A stretch of 64,000 nucleotides of DNA from SIG299 sp045531955 (GCA_045531955.1 JAZSFC010000022.1:1-64000), one strand, 5' to 3'; shown: positions 51,957 through 61,574, numbered from the stretch's first letter. The notes: generated by a model not told the origin, from the letters alone. Translations and numbers: made by a program.

Positions 51957-52451
51957 CTAATTTCGTATATGGCTTTTTAATTTTGTCAGTACCAGTCCCG
52001 ACACCAGACCAATTAGTATTCCTGCAACAATTCCGGAAAATAACAACAGCGGAAAATAATACACTGTTTTGCTGCCTAACAAAATCATTGCCACTATTGT
52101 TTGCCCAATATTATGACATACACTGCCGGCCACACTGACACCGGTAATTCCAAAGCCTTTTCTTTTTTTCAGTAATACCATTACCAACAGACTAAGCATT
52201 CCGCCCGCCAGACTGTATGGCACGGTACTGATTCCGAACGCAAAGCCTGATAACGCAATTCTAATCAGGGAAATTGCCGCCGCTTCTTTCCACCCAAGAA
52301 AATACAAGGCGCAAAGTATGACAATATTCGCCGCTCCCAGTTTCACACCGGTAGGTAACGGCAACGGAATCAGATGTTCAATGTAACTGAAAATAAAGGC
52401 CAACGCCACCAGCATTCCAAATAGTGCAATTCGTTTTGTCTTCATGGTCAC
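51957..52451 (-). CDS. Gx transporter family membrane protein (heptaprenyl diphosphate synthase component I-like)
   Basis: 164 aa, five to six hydrophobic segments. Typical stretches are FIFSYIEHLIPLPLPTGVKL, GAANIVILCALYFLGWKEAA and GGMLSLLVMVLLKKRKGFGI. Members resemble ECF-type substrate-binding subunits, and some are annotated as component I of heptaprenyl diphosphate synthase. It lies 9 bp after the NusG-II gene, a pairing seen often in Clostridia. The substrate is unknown. Confidence 0.83.
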   Translation of the reverse strand: MTMKTKRIALFGMLVALAFIFSYIEHLIPLPLPTGVKLGAANIVILCALYFLGWKEAAAISLIRIALSGFAFGISTVPYSLAGGMLSLLVMVLLKKRKGFGITGVSVAGSVCHNIGQTIVAMILLGSKTVYYFPLLLFSGIVAGILIGLVSGLVLTKLKSHIRN

Positions 52452-52460
52452 TCCTTCTTT

Positions 52461-52829
52461 TTACAATCCGACAGCATCCACCTCAGATATATCACCGTTT
52501 TCAATAATGACTACAATACTTCCCGGACGGCATACAATCAGTTCCGTATTGTAATGAATCTTTCCGAACTCCATGCAAATTTTGTCCGGACATACCGCGG
52601 AAGACATAAATGCCTCTCCGTCCTTAATTGTCAGCACATTATTTCCTAAAAGCCCGGGAATATCAATCACTGCATCTTTTGAAAGAGGATATCTTCCGTA
52701 TTCCTCGCCCTCAATCAGAATAACAGCTTCTCCGTTCACGGTATTTTGTTTTATAAAAAACATTGTCAGGAACAGCATCACGGATATTACGAGCAATGTT
52801 CCTACTAAAATCCAATCATTTCTTTTCAT
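52461..52829 (-). CDS. NusG domain II-containing membrane-anchored protein
   Basis: 122 aa. One N-terminal membrane anchor (WILVGTLLVISVMLFLTMFF) precedes an external NusG_II-type beta domain (LLGNNVLTIKDGEAFMSSAV, then CPDKICMEFGKI and CRPGSIVVIIENG). The Cys pair in CPDKIC is usual in this family. The biochemical function is not established; the linkage with the Gx transporter suggests a joint role at the membrane. Confidence 0.85.
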   Translation of the reverse strand: MKRNDWILVGTLLVISVMLFLTMFFIKQNTVNGEAVILIEGEEYGRYPLSKDAVIDIPGLLGNNVLTIKDGEAFMSSAVCPDKICMEFGKIHYNTELIVCRPGSIVVIIENGDISEVDAVGL

Positions 52830-52837
52830 ATATTCCC

Positions 52838-54184
52838 TTAACTGTCTGTCTTCATTGCTTCAATTGCACTGATTTTGGTTGCACGTCTTGCAGGGAAATA
52901 CCCAGCCAAAACACCTACTAACATAGCAAAACCTGCTGCCAAGAACGGTAACCAAAACGGAATTACGGAAAACTTGGCATCTCCGACATCATAAACTCCA
53001 CTGCTTTGCATTAGTGTTTGGAATAAGGGACCTCCATACTTATTAATGGCAAAAGAAGCAAGATAACTTAGGGAAATACCTACAATTCCGCCAAGCAAAC
53101 CTATCATTGCCGCTTCAAACAGAAACAGTTTTTTTATATCCTTTACCAAGCACCCCAGGACTTTCATAATACCGATTTCTTTGGTGCGCTCGTAGATTGA
53201 CATTACCATCGTATTTGCAATGTTAATAGCAGAAACCATCATAGCTAAAGCACCGATTGCTCCCAGCACCATCTGTAACATATCAGAGGTTTGTTTTAAC
53301 GGTTCCAGATACTGCATTTCACTATAGGTAACATATCCTAACGCCTCAATGTCTTCCTGTACCTGGGTAACATTTTTGATATTGTCTACGTTAATCATGA
53401 TAAAGCTATAGGTATTCATCTCTGCCATCGCTTTTTTTCGGTCTTCCAGTTTTAACGTATTGGCATACTGGGTATAAATATCTTTATAATAATCCATATC
53501 CATATAGACATAAGAGTTGTACTCCCAATTATCAGATTCCGGCATTACAGCCACATTGGTCAAAGCCAGTTCAAACTCTTTCTTTCTCTCATTTTTTGTG
53601 TAACGCCATGGACTGAATTTAAATTCCAGCTTATCCTTAGATAAGTCAATTGCCTTTGTCTCGTAGTTTCTGGAATTTGGATTATAAAAATAATTTTCCA
53701 AAACATAGGTCGGAATGACTACGGACTGATTATTTTCCGCCGTAGGATACACCCCTGATATCAATTCCGGATAACCGAATTCCGCAAAAGCTTCATGACC
53801 GATAGCACGAAGGCTGATACTGGTTTCATATTTACCGGAATACAGCATGGCACTGGTATCCAAAACCGGAGCTACTGCATTGACATGCTCCACCTGCTTT
53901 ACCAATCCCACCAGAGTATCATCCAACACCTGTTCTTTACTGCCCAGCCAGTTCCCGTCATCATCTATGATACTTCCGTACCTTTCGATACGTATCACAG
54001 TCATGGCGCCGTTTTCCATAAACTGTTTATCAAAGCTGTTGTTCATACCGATACCAATGGATACCATGATAACTATGGAAATAGTTCCGATAATCACTCC
54101 AAGGACGGTCAGACCGGTTCTCGCTTTTCTTCTTGCAAGATTACGCAGACCCATTTTGAACAAGTCACTAATCTTCATATACAT
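52838..54184 (-). CDS. ABC transporter permease, MacB/FtsX type
   Basis: 448 aa. One membrane segment near the N-terminus (RKARTGLTVLGVIIGTISIV), a large external domain of about 230 residues and three C-terminal segments (MLQMVLGAIGALAMMVSAIN, ERTKEIGIMKVLGCL motif between, FLAAGFAMLVGVLAGYFPAR). This is the MacB topology used for mechanotransmission or efflux rather than classical import. The start at 54184 has AAAGGA; it overlaps the 72-aa gene by 17 nt. It belongs with the ATPase gene at 56556-57326. Confidence 0.88.
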   Translation of the reverse strand: MYMKISDLFKMGLRNLARRKARTGLTVLGVIIGTISIVIMVSIGIGMNNSFDKQFMENGAMTVIRIERYGSIIDDDGNWLGSKEQVLDDTLVGLVKQVEHVNAVAPVLDTSAMLYSGKYETSISLRAIGHEAFAEFGYPELISGVYPTAENNQSVVIPTYVLENYFYNPNSRNYETKAIDLSKDKLEFKFSPWRYTKNERKKEFELALTNVAVMPESDNWEYNSYVYMDMDYYKDIYTQYANTLKLEDRKKAMAEMNTYSFIMINVDNIKNVTQVQEDIEALGYVTYSEMQYLEPLKQTSDMLQMVLGAIGALAMMVSAINIANTMVMSIYERTKEIGIMKVLGCLVKDIKKLFLFEAAMIGLLGGIVGISLSYLASFAINKYGGPLFQTLMQSSGVYDVGDAKFSVIPFWLPFLAAGFAMLVGVLAGYFPARRATKISAIEAMKTDS

Positions 54185-54386
54185 CAAATCCTTTTTTTAT
54201 CTTGCGTCCCGCTAACAACAAGCCGATTACAACAGAAAGAAGTAACATTCCTGCACTGACACCACCCACAAAAACCCAATTGGAAAGCAAAGTATCCACA
54301 GATACTTCTGTAGTACTTTGGGTTTCTGCCATCATGCCCTCTTCTTCATATAAGGAGCCTGTGTCAATCATATACATATTATTCAT
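54168..54386 (-). CDS. 72-aa single-span membrane protein of the MacB-type operon
   Basis: GGAAGGAGGAC precedes ATG. The protein begins MNNMYMIDTGSLYEEEGMMA and has one membrane segment (WVFVGGVSAGMLLLSVVIGL), then a short basic cytoplasmic tail RKIKKGFDVYED. It lies between the CARDB-like protein and the permease, overlapping the latter. It is likely a small accessory subunit of the transporter. I do not recognise a family. Confidence 0.75.
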   Translation of the reverse strand: MNNMYMIDTGSLYEEEGMMAETQSTTEVSVDTLLSNWVFVGGVSAGMLLLSVVIGLLLAGRKIKKGFDVYED

Positions 54387-54403
54387 CTTTTCGTCCTCCT
54401 TCC

Positions 54404-56617
54404 TTAAATTGCATCTTCCCGCTTGATTTTTCTACGGTAAGCTGCAAGTCGGATTCCGCGAACCACAGGAATAACAATTACAAGAATAGCTCCCTGAATG
54501 CAAAGGAATAACCAAAGCGGAACAATTGGTTCTTTCGTGTTATCTCCGTCTACCGGCACAGAAGGGTCCATATAGCCCGGATCCATATAACCAGGATCCA
54601 TGTAGCCCGGATCTTCCCACATCATTTCGCCCATAACATATGCGGTGAATTCCTTTTCCATGGTAACCTCATCTCCGTTGGAATCCTCCATATGGATAAT
54701 CATCTTACCAACCGCATTCCCTTCAATTAAAGGTACAACATCAAATTCAATGTACTCCGGCATACCGGCTGCAATATTACCGATATAGTAAGAATTGCTA
54801 CCATTGGAGAGCATAAAGTCACCTTCAATGGTAACGTAAGTATTATTCAGGGTAGACTTACCCATATTGTAAAATTCAAAACTCATTACGGTTGGCTGAT
54901 TCAGCATCGGAGTATCCCAGGAACCCACATAGACATTTTCTACAGACGGACGGAGATTTTCCTTTACCTGAAGAAGAATCTCTTCCTCTACAATTTCGCC
55001 GCTGTACGTAGCGGTTGCCACCATACCTTCGTATTCATACTCGATTTTGATATTAATCGGATAAGCACCTGTGGTTGCTGCCGCACTTGCCTTTAAATTA
55101 ATGGTAATCGGTGCTCTTTCCTGTGCCTTTATTTCACTTACAAAAAAGCTGTTTCCACCGGCTGTTACAGAAAACGCATTCGATGCACCGGACACAGTCA
55201 CCTTTATATTTTTCGCATCAATGCTGTCATTGGTGTTCATGATTTCAAAGGTAAAGTCAAATACACCTCCGGCTTTTACTTCCTCAACATTTGTGTAAAA
55301 GTCGCTGACCATTAATTTCGGACGGCTGACAGTCAATTCGCTTTCTTCCGGATTCTGCACATCTAAAATATATAACGTTACACTTTCTGCCTCCGTCATG
55401 GTACCGTAACTGTTTTCCACCTCATAAGTGTACTGCACGTTTAACATATTTAAACCTTCCGGAATATCTTCACCAACCCTTAAAGTAAGTTCTACCTTCT
55501 GCTTTTTACCAGCCTTAATCTGGCTGATAAATTGATACGGTTCAGAGTTTACCGGTTCAAAACCGGAAGAAGACAAACCGGTAGCCATTACTTTTACATT
55601 TTTTACATCTGCATTACCTGCGTTCTGAAGGTTAAAGGTTACAGTTAACTTTTCTCCTGCTTCCGGCTTACTCGGAGACTGTTTTACGGAATTTAACAAC
55701 AGTAATGCCGTCTTCGGAGCCTCTGTCGGAACGGGCGTAGGAGTCGCTGTCGGTGTAGGAGTTACTTCCGGCTTACCTTCTACAAAAATATATACATACG
55801 CATTGGAAGAAGTTCCGCTTGTACCGTCGGCCAGTTTATAAGTAATATTTAACGGAATACGGATTCGCTGGCTTTTCGCACTCTCTTCCACTTTATAAAT
55901 AAGTTCCACTGTTTTTTCACGGCCTGCTGTCATATTACCGATTTTCTGGTTTAACGGAGTATAAGCCGGAGTCAAAATATCATAATAATTATAATAATCC
56001 GCAAACACATAGGTATCCAGAGCTTCCAGTTCACCTTCATTCTTTAATTTGAACTGAATGCTGACTAAATCACCTGCTTTACAGGATACTTCTCCGCCAT
56101 AAACAACCGAAAGCTGCGGATGCATTTTTTCATTGATTACGGTTACATTCATTATAAGTTTTCCAGGTTCCGGTGTGCCTTCCGGCAAGAGACCTTCTTC
56201 ATCATAGTCATATTCACTATGCTTATAAGAAATGGAATATTCATACACACCGATTTGTGCAAAGTCATTTACAGTAATATCATACTCTAAAATTACATTT
56301 GCAACATCCGGATATAGCACCACATTATCGCCAAAATACTCTTTTGTATTACTCACTTTAATATTGGTAAATGTAATTGGTGCATTGTTCTCCGGCGAAA
56401 CGCTGAAAATAGGATTGAAAATTTCATCTCCTTCTTTTACAGAAAGTTCTACCTTCATGTGTCTGGTTCCGCCTGCTACCATTTCTATGGTGCGGAAGCC
56501 CTCCTGCTCTAAGTTCAAATTCGTTTCTTCTGCGGCATAAGCCTTGGTTGTCATACTAACTAACGCTATTACCATCATCAGTGCCGTCAACAACACTGCG
56601 GTTTTCTTCTTCAACAT
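54404..56617 (-). CDS. large CARDB-like surface protein linked to an ABC transporter
   Basis: 737 aa. A signal peptide ends near TTKAYA. Several tandem Ig-like or CARDB-like domains follow (LLLNSVKQSPSKPEAGEKLT, NAGNADVKNVKVMATGLSSS, FDFTFEIMNTNDSIDAKNIK), with a TPTPTATPTP linker about residue 287. Near the end DPGYM occurs three times in tandem, then one membrane span (PLWLFLCIQGAILVIVIPVV) and a basic tail. It is thus an exported protein anchored at its C-terminus. Its start lies inside the upstream ATPase gene (62-nt overlap), so expression is coupled to the transporter. Confidence 0.82.
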   Translation of the reverse strand: MLKKKTAVLLTALMMVIALVSMTTKAYAAEETNLNLEQEGFRTIEMVAGGTRHMKVELSVKEGDEIFNPIFSVSPENNAPITFTNIKVSNTKEYFGDNVVLYPDVANVILEYDITVNDFAQIGVYEYSISYKHSEYDYDEEGLLPEGTPEPGKLIMNVTVINEKMHPQLSVVYGGEVSCKAGDLVSIQFKLKNEGELEALDTYVFADYYNYYDILTPAYTPLNQKIGNMTAGREKTVELIYKVEESAKSQRIRIPLNITYKLADGTSGTSSNAYVYIFVEGKPEVTPTPTATPTPVPTEAPKTALLLLNSVKQSPSKPEAGEKLTVTFNLQNAGNADVKNVKVMATGLSSSGFEPVNSEPYQFISQIKAGKKQKVELTLRVGEDIPEGLNMLNVQYTYEVENSYGTMTEAESVTLYILDVQNPEESELTVSRPKLMVSDFYTNVEEVKAGGVFDFTFEIMNTNDSIDAKNIKVTVSGASNAFSVTAGGNSFFVSEIKAQERAPITINLKASAAATTGAYPINIKIEYEYEGMVATATYSGEIVEEEILLQVKENLRPSVENVYVGSWDTPMLNQPTVMSFEFYNMGKSTLNNTYVTIEGDFMLSNGSNSYYIGNIAAGMPEYIEFDVVPLIEGNAVGKMIIHMEDSNGDEVTMEKEFTAYVMGEMMWEDPGYMDPGYMDPGYMDPSVPVDGDNTKEPIVPLWLFLCIQGAILVIVIPVVRGIRLAAYRRKIKREDAI

Positions 56618-57326
56618 TTGTCTCCTCCTTTATTGTCTCTATGCTTTGCACTTTACCATCCAGAACGCGTATCACCCGGTCTGCATATTCTGCCAGACTC
56701 TGGTCATGGGTTACCATAACGATAGTCTGATGATTATCTCTTGCTATTTCCCGGATAAGCTCCATAACCTCTGCAGTAGTTTTGGTATCCAGATTTCCGG
56801 TCGGCTCATCCGCGAACACAATGCTCGGTTTTGCCACAAACGCTCTGGCAATACCGACTCGTTGCTGTTGTCCTCCGCTCATTTCCTTTGGTTTATGCTG
56901 CAAGCGGTTTTTCAGACCGACTTTAATTAACATTTCTTTTGCCATTGCACGGCGTTTTTTCCTTGGCAACCGCTTAAACACCAACGGCAACTCCACATTT
57001 TCCAACGCCGTCATGGTACCGATTAAATTATAAGACTGGAAAACAAACCCCAGATACTTTTGCCGGAATCTTGCCAGTCTGGTTTCATTCATTTTGTGAA
57101 TCGGCTGCCCTTTCATGATGACCTGACCGGATGTCAGTTTTTCGATTCCTGCCATCAAATTCAGCAATGTGGATTTACCGGAACCGGAGCTTCCTAAAAG
57201 ACAACAAAACTCACCTTCATAAATATCAAAACTGATATCATCCACTGCATATATTTTTTCCGTACCCATACGGTATATTTTTCTCACGTTTTTTACTTCT
57301 ATTACTTTTTTCGGTTCTGCACCCAA
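56556..57326 (-). CDS. ABC transporter ATP-binding protein, MacB/LolD type
   Basis: 256 aa. Walker A is LLGSSGSGKST, the signature EMSGGQQQRVGIARAF, Walker B SIVFADEPTGNLD and the switch MVTHDQSLAEYAD. After the ATPase fold the protein has an extra acidic tail of about 30 residues (KEETNVEEENRSVVDGTDDG). It drives the MacB-type permease encoded two genes downstream. It is first of four overlapping or closely spaced genes. Confidence 0.92.
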   Translation of the reverse strand: MGAEPKKVIEVKNVRKIYRMGTEKIYAVDDISFDIYEGEFCCLLGSSGSGKSTLLNLMAGIEKLTSGQVIMKGQPIHKMNETRLARFRQKYLGFVFQSYNLIGTMTALENVELPLVFKRLPRKKRRAMAKEMLIKVGLKNRLQHKPKEMSGGQQQRVGIARAFVAKPSIVFADEPTGNLDTKTTAEVMELIREIARDNHQTIVMVTHDQSLAEYADRVIRVLDGKVQSIETIKEETNVEEENRSVVDGTDDGNSVS

Positions 57327-57377
57327 TCAACTCACCTCACATTAATTAGACGTAATTCTCCACGAAAAAGTTTCATC

Positions 57378-57410
57378 AAAAAAAGAAAAAGGGGAGAAAT
57401 TTTCTCCCCC
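57378..57410 (-). terminator. terminator of the cytidylate-kinase-like gene
   Basis: Minus strand GGGGGAGAAAATTTCTCCCC followed by TTTTTCTTTTTTTG, about 85 nt past the stop codon. Confidence 0.85.
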
Positions 57411-57495
57411 TATTATATACGTTTCTTATGGAAATAGCAATGCTTCATGCTACCTAAAGCATATCCTTAATAAAATCTTAAGAAAACCTTATGTT

Positions 57496-58113
57496 TTATT
57501 CCGGAATACTGTCAATAAAAGCCTTAATGCATTCTACCGTGCTGTCAATTCCGATGTGGCTGCTGTTTACCGATAAATCATAATTGGTTGCCTTGCCCCA
57601 TTTTTCTCCGGAATGGTAGTTATAATAGTTTGCTCTTCTTTTATCCATTTTTCCGATAGCTTCTTCTGCTTTTACCGGGCTGAGATTATTTACACGGATA
57701 GCACGCTCTTTTCTGAATTCCAAATCCGCATGAACAAAAATGTTAATTACATTCGGAACTTCTTTTAAGATGTAATCTGCACAGCGTCCTACAATGACAC
57801 ACGGACCCTCTTCTGCCACTTTGCGGATAACATCAGACTGGGCAAGATAAATGCGGTCATCTAAGGAAAGCTGGGAAAAGCCGATTTCCTGATTACCGTA
57901 GGCACTCATACCCATGGCAATGGAATATAACAAACTGTTTGTTGCCTTTGTTTCTGCGTTATGGAATGCAGCTTCTGCATAACCGCTTTCTTTGGCAGCT
58001 CTTGTAATTATCTCATTATCATAAAACGGAATCCCGTACTTTGCCGCCAGCTTGGAACCGATTTCTCTGCCGCCGCTGCCATACTGTCTGCTGATTGTAA
58101 TTATTTTATTCAT
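57496..58113 (-). CDS. cytidylate kinase-like family protein
   Basis: 205 aa. The N-terminus KIITISRQYGSGGREIGSKL is the P-loop-like signature of the Cytidylate_kin2 family. CVIVGRCADYILKEVPNVIN and a DKRRANYYNYHSGEKWGKAT lid follow. These proteins differ from the essential CMK, and their physiological substrate is uncertain. It is monocistronic with its own terminator. It is cytoplasmic. Confidence 0.88.
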   Translation of the reverse strand: MNKIITISRQYGSGGREIGSKLAAKYGIPFYDNEIITRAAKESGYAEAAFHNAETKATNSLLYSIAMGMSAYGNQEIGFSQLSLDDRIYLAQSDVIRKVAEEGPCVIVGRCADYILKEVPNVINIFVHADLEFRKERAIRVNNLSPVKAEEAIGKMDKRRANYYNYHSGEKWGKATNYDLSVNSSHIGIDSTVECIKAFIDSIPE

Positions 58114-58214
58114 ACAGGCCTCATTTCCGCGTTCTATACGCTATCTTTATTATAGATAACCTTATGGTTATTACAAATTCATTATATCATACTTTTTCAG
58201 AAAAATAAATAGTT

Positions 58215-59912
58215 CTATTTTCCGTTCTTTACCTCAACTGTTACAATTGCATTAACTCCGCTGCCGTCCTCCGCTTCAATCCAGATTTCACAGGTACCTT
58301 CGGAATGAGTGCGGATTTTACCGTTTGGAGATACCGTAGCCACATCCTCATCGGTGGACCAGTAACTTACGTCTCTGTTTTCGGCACTAAGAGGGAACAC
58401 TACCGGGTTAAGCGAATAACTTCTGTTTTCCCTAAGCTTAACTTCTGTTTCTACAATGATATCCGTTACCAGACGGTTGGATACCTCATGAATTAAAATA
58501 TACGCACCCGGCTGATATACGATGAACTCATATTCCTCCTGGGTTTCATCCGTAAATTCGCCATCCACCTTTGCCATAATGGTGGACTGGTTTGGTGTAT
58601 AATATACGCCGAATTTTTCCGGGTCAAAACCGTCCGGCACTGTAACCTTCATTGCCATCGGGAACTGTAACACCATTTCATCATCGTCATAAAACAGCTC
58701 GTATCCGACAAATTCATCCGTAGGAACCACACGCTGTACTACATACTCCAGCATTTCAGGGTCCGCTGCACGAAGCATGAACTTATCCTGATCCAGCCCC
58801 ACATTCATTCCTAAAGTAACTTCGGTATAGTGGTAATGGTCCGGGCTGGTGAAATAATTGGAAAGTGTATTATCATAATTGGCCGCAAATCCCTTGACAC
58901 CGCGGACGGTAATGTCTGCCATAAATGCATCGCAATATACGATTACTACATTTTCACCTTCATAAAGAATTTCTCCGCCAAAAATCTCGTAATCGTCAAT
59001 TGCTTCATCGGAACCGTCATTGTATGTAACAATTACTTCGATTTCTTCCTTCTTTACACTTTTTCCGACAATAACACCGGGACCGATATAACGAGCCCGC
59101 ATTTCGGTAATATAACGCGGTTCGGCATACACCTGAATTACCGTGGAAACTTCACCATAACTGACGGTGATGTCATTTTCACCTTCCAGTTCCGCAATAG
59201 ACGGACTGATATTAAAATTGGTAATCGGCTTTGTTGTTCCGTCATTATACAACGCTTCTACCTGAATATCATTCTTACTGATGGAATTTCCTGCAATAAC
59301 CGGCTTACCTACATAATAGGCAAAGATTTCTTCCACTGCCAACGGAGCCTTGCCATATACATAAATATATTCCACTTTTCCCTCATAAACAACCGAAACA
59401 ATATTTACCCCAGCTTTTAACACTGTAGGAGTGGAAAGAGTGAAATTTCTGACTTTTCCGTAGGTGCCGTCACTGTAATACGCATATACTTCAATTTTTC
59501 CTACCGGAATAGGCGCACCTACAAACAGTTCATCACCGGAATAGGTGGCTGATATAGAATCTACTACCTTTCCTTCTACCTGAACCACACAGGTTTTTCC
59601 CTGATAGGATACTACCACCGAATTATCACCTTTTCTGCTGATAACAGAAGGAGTAACCGTAAACCCTTTTTTTATCTGCTCAATATCTTCTGACTCTGTA
59701 AAACCGTCATTGATATAATACTTTCCGCTGACATAAAAATCTTTTAGGTTTACTTCTTCCCCGACCATTACCGCCTGACCGGTGTATATTGCTTCAATGC
59801 TCTGCAGTTTTCGCACAGCACCGGAAGCGTACTTTGTACCAAAACAGGCAACAATTCCCACAAGCAAAAACAACATCGGAATTATATATTTAATAATTGA
59901 TTTCTTTTTCAT
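58215..59912 (-). CDS. membrane-anchored protein with four tandem Ig-like repeats and a Big_2 domain
   Basis: 565 aa. An N-terminal membrane anchor/signal (YIIPMLFLLVGIVACFGT) is followed by four repeats of about 80 aa with the pattern A-x-Y-x-G-x-x-V-x-V-G ... Y-x-D-G-T ... V-x-Y (IEAIYTGQAVMVG, ISATYSGDELFVG, IFAYYVGKPVIAG, MRARYIGPGVIVG). Then comes a unique region and a C-terminal Big_2 domain (VSYWSTDEDVATVSPNGKIR). It is probably a cell-surface structural or adhesive protein. No enzyme motif is seen. Confidence 0.8.
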   Translation of the reverse strand: MKKKSIIKYIIPMLFLLVGIVACFGTKYASGAVRKLQSIEAIYTGQAVMVGEEVNLKDFYVSGKYYINDGFTESEDIEQIKKGFTVTPSVISRKGDNSVVVSYQGKTCVVQVEGKVVDSISATYSGDELFVGAPIPVGKIEVYAYYSDGTYGKVRNFTLSTPTVLKAGVNIVSVVYEGKVEYIYVYGKAPLAVEEIFAYYVGKPVIAGNSISKNDIQVEALYNDGTTKPITNFNISPSIAELEGENDITVSYGEVSTVIQVYAEPRYITEMRARYIGPGVIVGKSVKKEEIEVIVTYNDGSDEAIDDYEIFGGEILYEGENVVIVYCDAFMADITVRGVKGFAANYDNTLSNYFTSPDHYHYTEVTLGMNVGLDQDKFMLRAADPEMLEYVVQRVVPTDEFVGYELFYDDDEMVLQFPMAMKVTVPDGFDPEKFGVYYTPNQSTIMAKVDGEFTDETQEEYEFIVYQPGAYILIHEVSNRLVTDIIVETEVKLRENRSYSLNPVVFPLSAENRDVSYWSTDEDVATVSPNGKIRTHSEGTCEIWIEAEDGSGVNAIVTVEVKNGK

Positions 59913-60072
59913 AAATTAACCCTTGCCTTTCCTTTCACATAAAAAGACGTTTCTTATTCTTCGGTAAATTTATCGGCATTCCTGCAAGCAAAATTAATAG
60001 GTATTCTTTCTTATGTACAAACTATCCCATACTTCTGTGTCATATTTAAGGCAAAAGAATTCAAAAAAGTAA

Positions 60073-60101
60073 TTGACAAAATCCCGCCCCGGTGCTATAC
60101 T
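60073..60101 (+). promoter_or_regulatory. promoter of tRNA-Leu(CAG)
   Basis: TTGACA at 60073-60078, a 17-bp spacer and TATACT at 60096-60101, 14 bp before the tRNA. Confidence 0.9.
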
Positions 60102-60114
60102 ATCAAAGCAGTTC

Positions 60115-60198
60115 GCGGATGTGGCGGAATTGGCAGACGCGCATGATTCAGGTTCATGTGAGATTACTCTCATAGGGGTTCAAGTCCCCTCATCCGCA
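60115..60198 (+). tRNA. tRNA-Leu (anticodon CAG)
   Basis: 84 nt with acceptor stem GCGGATG/CATCCGC and discriminator A. The anticodon arm CATGA-TTCAGGT-TCATG has CAG at positions 34-36. A long variable arm (GAGATTACTCTC) and T-loop GTTCAAGTC are present. No CCA is encoded. It decodes CUG. Confidence 0.93.
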
Positions 60199-60214
60199 TT
60201 AACGTGCAAATCAG

Positions 60215-60242
60215 ACAGACGAGATTTCTCGTCTGTTTTTTC
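60215..60242 (+). terminator. terminator after tRNA-Leu(CAG)
   Basis: ACAGACGAGATTTCTCGTCTGT followed by TTTTTTC, 17 nt past the tRNA and just before the CapA-like gene. Confidence 0.9.
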
Positions 60243-60272
60243 TTTATCTAAATTACAAAAAGGAGTTTTGCT

Positions 60273-61508
60273 ATGCAAAAGAGAAAGGGTCTTTCAACAA
60301 TAATTACCGTCTTAGGGATATGTATCCTTTGCGGGTGTAATCAAACAACCTCCCCTGCAGCGGTTCCAACAGCAACAATAACAGCTTCTCCGGTTCCGAC
60401 ATACATTCCGACCGCAACCGCAACGCCGGAACCCACAGCCACAGCGACACCAACACCGGAACCTACGGCAACTTCCACCCCGACACCGACTCCATCCCCT
60501 ACCCCATCTCCTACTCCAACGCCGGTGGTAACCACCATTACCTGTTCCTTTGCAGGAGACGTTACTTTAGGAAGTGACTTAATCAATCAAAATTCCGCAA
60601 GGAATTTTTATGTAGTCTATGATAAGGTGCAGGACGATTCCTACTTCTTTGCAAATGTACTCCCTATTTTTGCAGAAGATGATTTGACCTTAGTGAATTT
60701 AGAAGGTGTATTATCCGATCGCGGCGAACGTCAGGACAAAACCTATGCGTTCCGGGGTGCACCATCTTATGTCAATATATTAACTGCAGGCAGCGTAGAA
60801 GCTGTTTCCACGGCCAATAACCACAGTCTGGATTACGGTCAGATCAGCCATGACGATACCCGGGAAATACTTTCCGATGCCGGTATCTTTTACTCTTATC
60901 AGGATCTGGTCAGTTATGCCACTGTAAACGACATTAAGATTGCCTTGATTGCTGTTTATGTCCGTCCCCTCGGTACAGACGGTTCCAAGACACTGCTTGA
61001 TAAAACCATCGCAGAAGCAAAAGAGCAGGATGCCGACTTAATTTTTACTTCCTTTCACTGGGGCAACGAAGGCACTTCAAAAATTACCTCAGAACAAAAG
61101 GAACTGGCTCACTATGCCGTTGACTTAGGCGCTGACCTTGTACTGGGACATCACCCTCATGTACTGCAGCCAATCGAGTACTATCAGGGATGTTATATCG
61201 CATACAGCCTTGCCAATTTCTGCTTTGGAGGCAACACGAATCCAAAAGACAAAGATACCATGATTTTTCAACAGTCCTTCACTTTTGTAGATTCTGTCTT
61301 ACAGCCGGAAGCTACCACCGCTTGTGTCATTCCGTGCAGTGTATCTTCCGTCACAGAAAAAAATAATTATCAACCGACACCTCAAACCGGCGAAGAGGCA
61401 GAACGCATCATGAATAAGTTGGGCGGCTACTGTTCCAAATTCGGTATATCCTTTGAAAAAGCGTCTGAAAGCCGCTATATTCCGGTAGTTTCCGCTCCGG
61501 CAGAATAA
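60273..61508 (+). CDS. CapA/PgsA-like lipoprotein
   Basis: 411 aa. A lipoprotein-type signal (VLGICILCGC), then a long Pro/Thr linker to about residue 88. The CapA-type metallophosphatase-like fold follows: CSFAGDVTLGSDLINQN, DDLTLVNLEGVLSD, VEAVSTANNHSLDYG, FHWGNEGTSK and DLVLGHHPHVLQPIEYYQGC. The Asp, Asn, His residues match the metal site of the PGA_cap family linked to poly-gamma-glutamate or other cell-envelope polymers. There are no capsule biosynthesis genes nearby, so the polymer is unknown. AAAAAGGAG precedes ATG. The gene lies between two tRNA-Leu genes. Confidence 0.87.
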   Translation: MQKRKGLSTIITVLGICILCGCNQTTSPAAVPTATITASPVPTYIPTATATPEPTATATPTPEPTATSTPTPTPSPTPSPTPTPVVTTITCSFAGDVTLGSDLINQNSARNFYVVYDKVQDDSYFFANVLPIFAEDDLTLVNLEGVLSDRGERQDKTYAFRGAPSYVNILTAGSVEAVSTANNHSLDYGQISHDDTREILSDAGIFYSYQDLVSYATVNDIKIALIAVYVRPLGTDGSKTLLDKTIAEAKEQDADLIFTSFHWGNEGTSKITSEQKELAHYAVDLGADLVLGHHPHVLQPIEYYQGCYIAYSLANFCFGGNTNPKDKDTMIFQQSFTFVDSVLQPEATTACVIPCSVSSVTEKNNYQPTPQTGEEAERIMNKLGGYCSKFGISFEKASESRYIPVVSAPAE

Positions 61509-61545
61509 GTTGTGCAAATTTTTTCAAAAAATTAAAAATTAGGTA

Positions 61546-61574
61546 TTTACAAATTCAAAATAATAGTGTATACT
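61546..61574 (+). promoter_or_regulatory. promoter of tRNA-Leu(AAG)
   Basis: TTTACA at 61546-61551, a 17-bp spacer and TATACT at 61569-61574. The -10 is followed by ATCAAAG, as in the other tRNA promoter. Confidence 0.85.

Noticed and set aside
60360..60530. Tandem CCGACA/CCAACA-type repeats resembling a minisatellite or CRISPR
   Set aside because: They encode the Pro/Thr linker of the CapA-like lipoprotein; similar stretches near 33.1, 34.2, 55.7 and 63.2 kb encode linkers too. No spaced identical repeats exist, so there is no CRISPR array.
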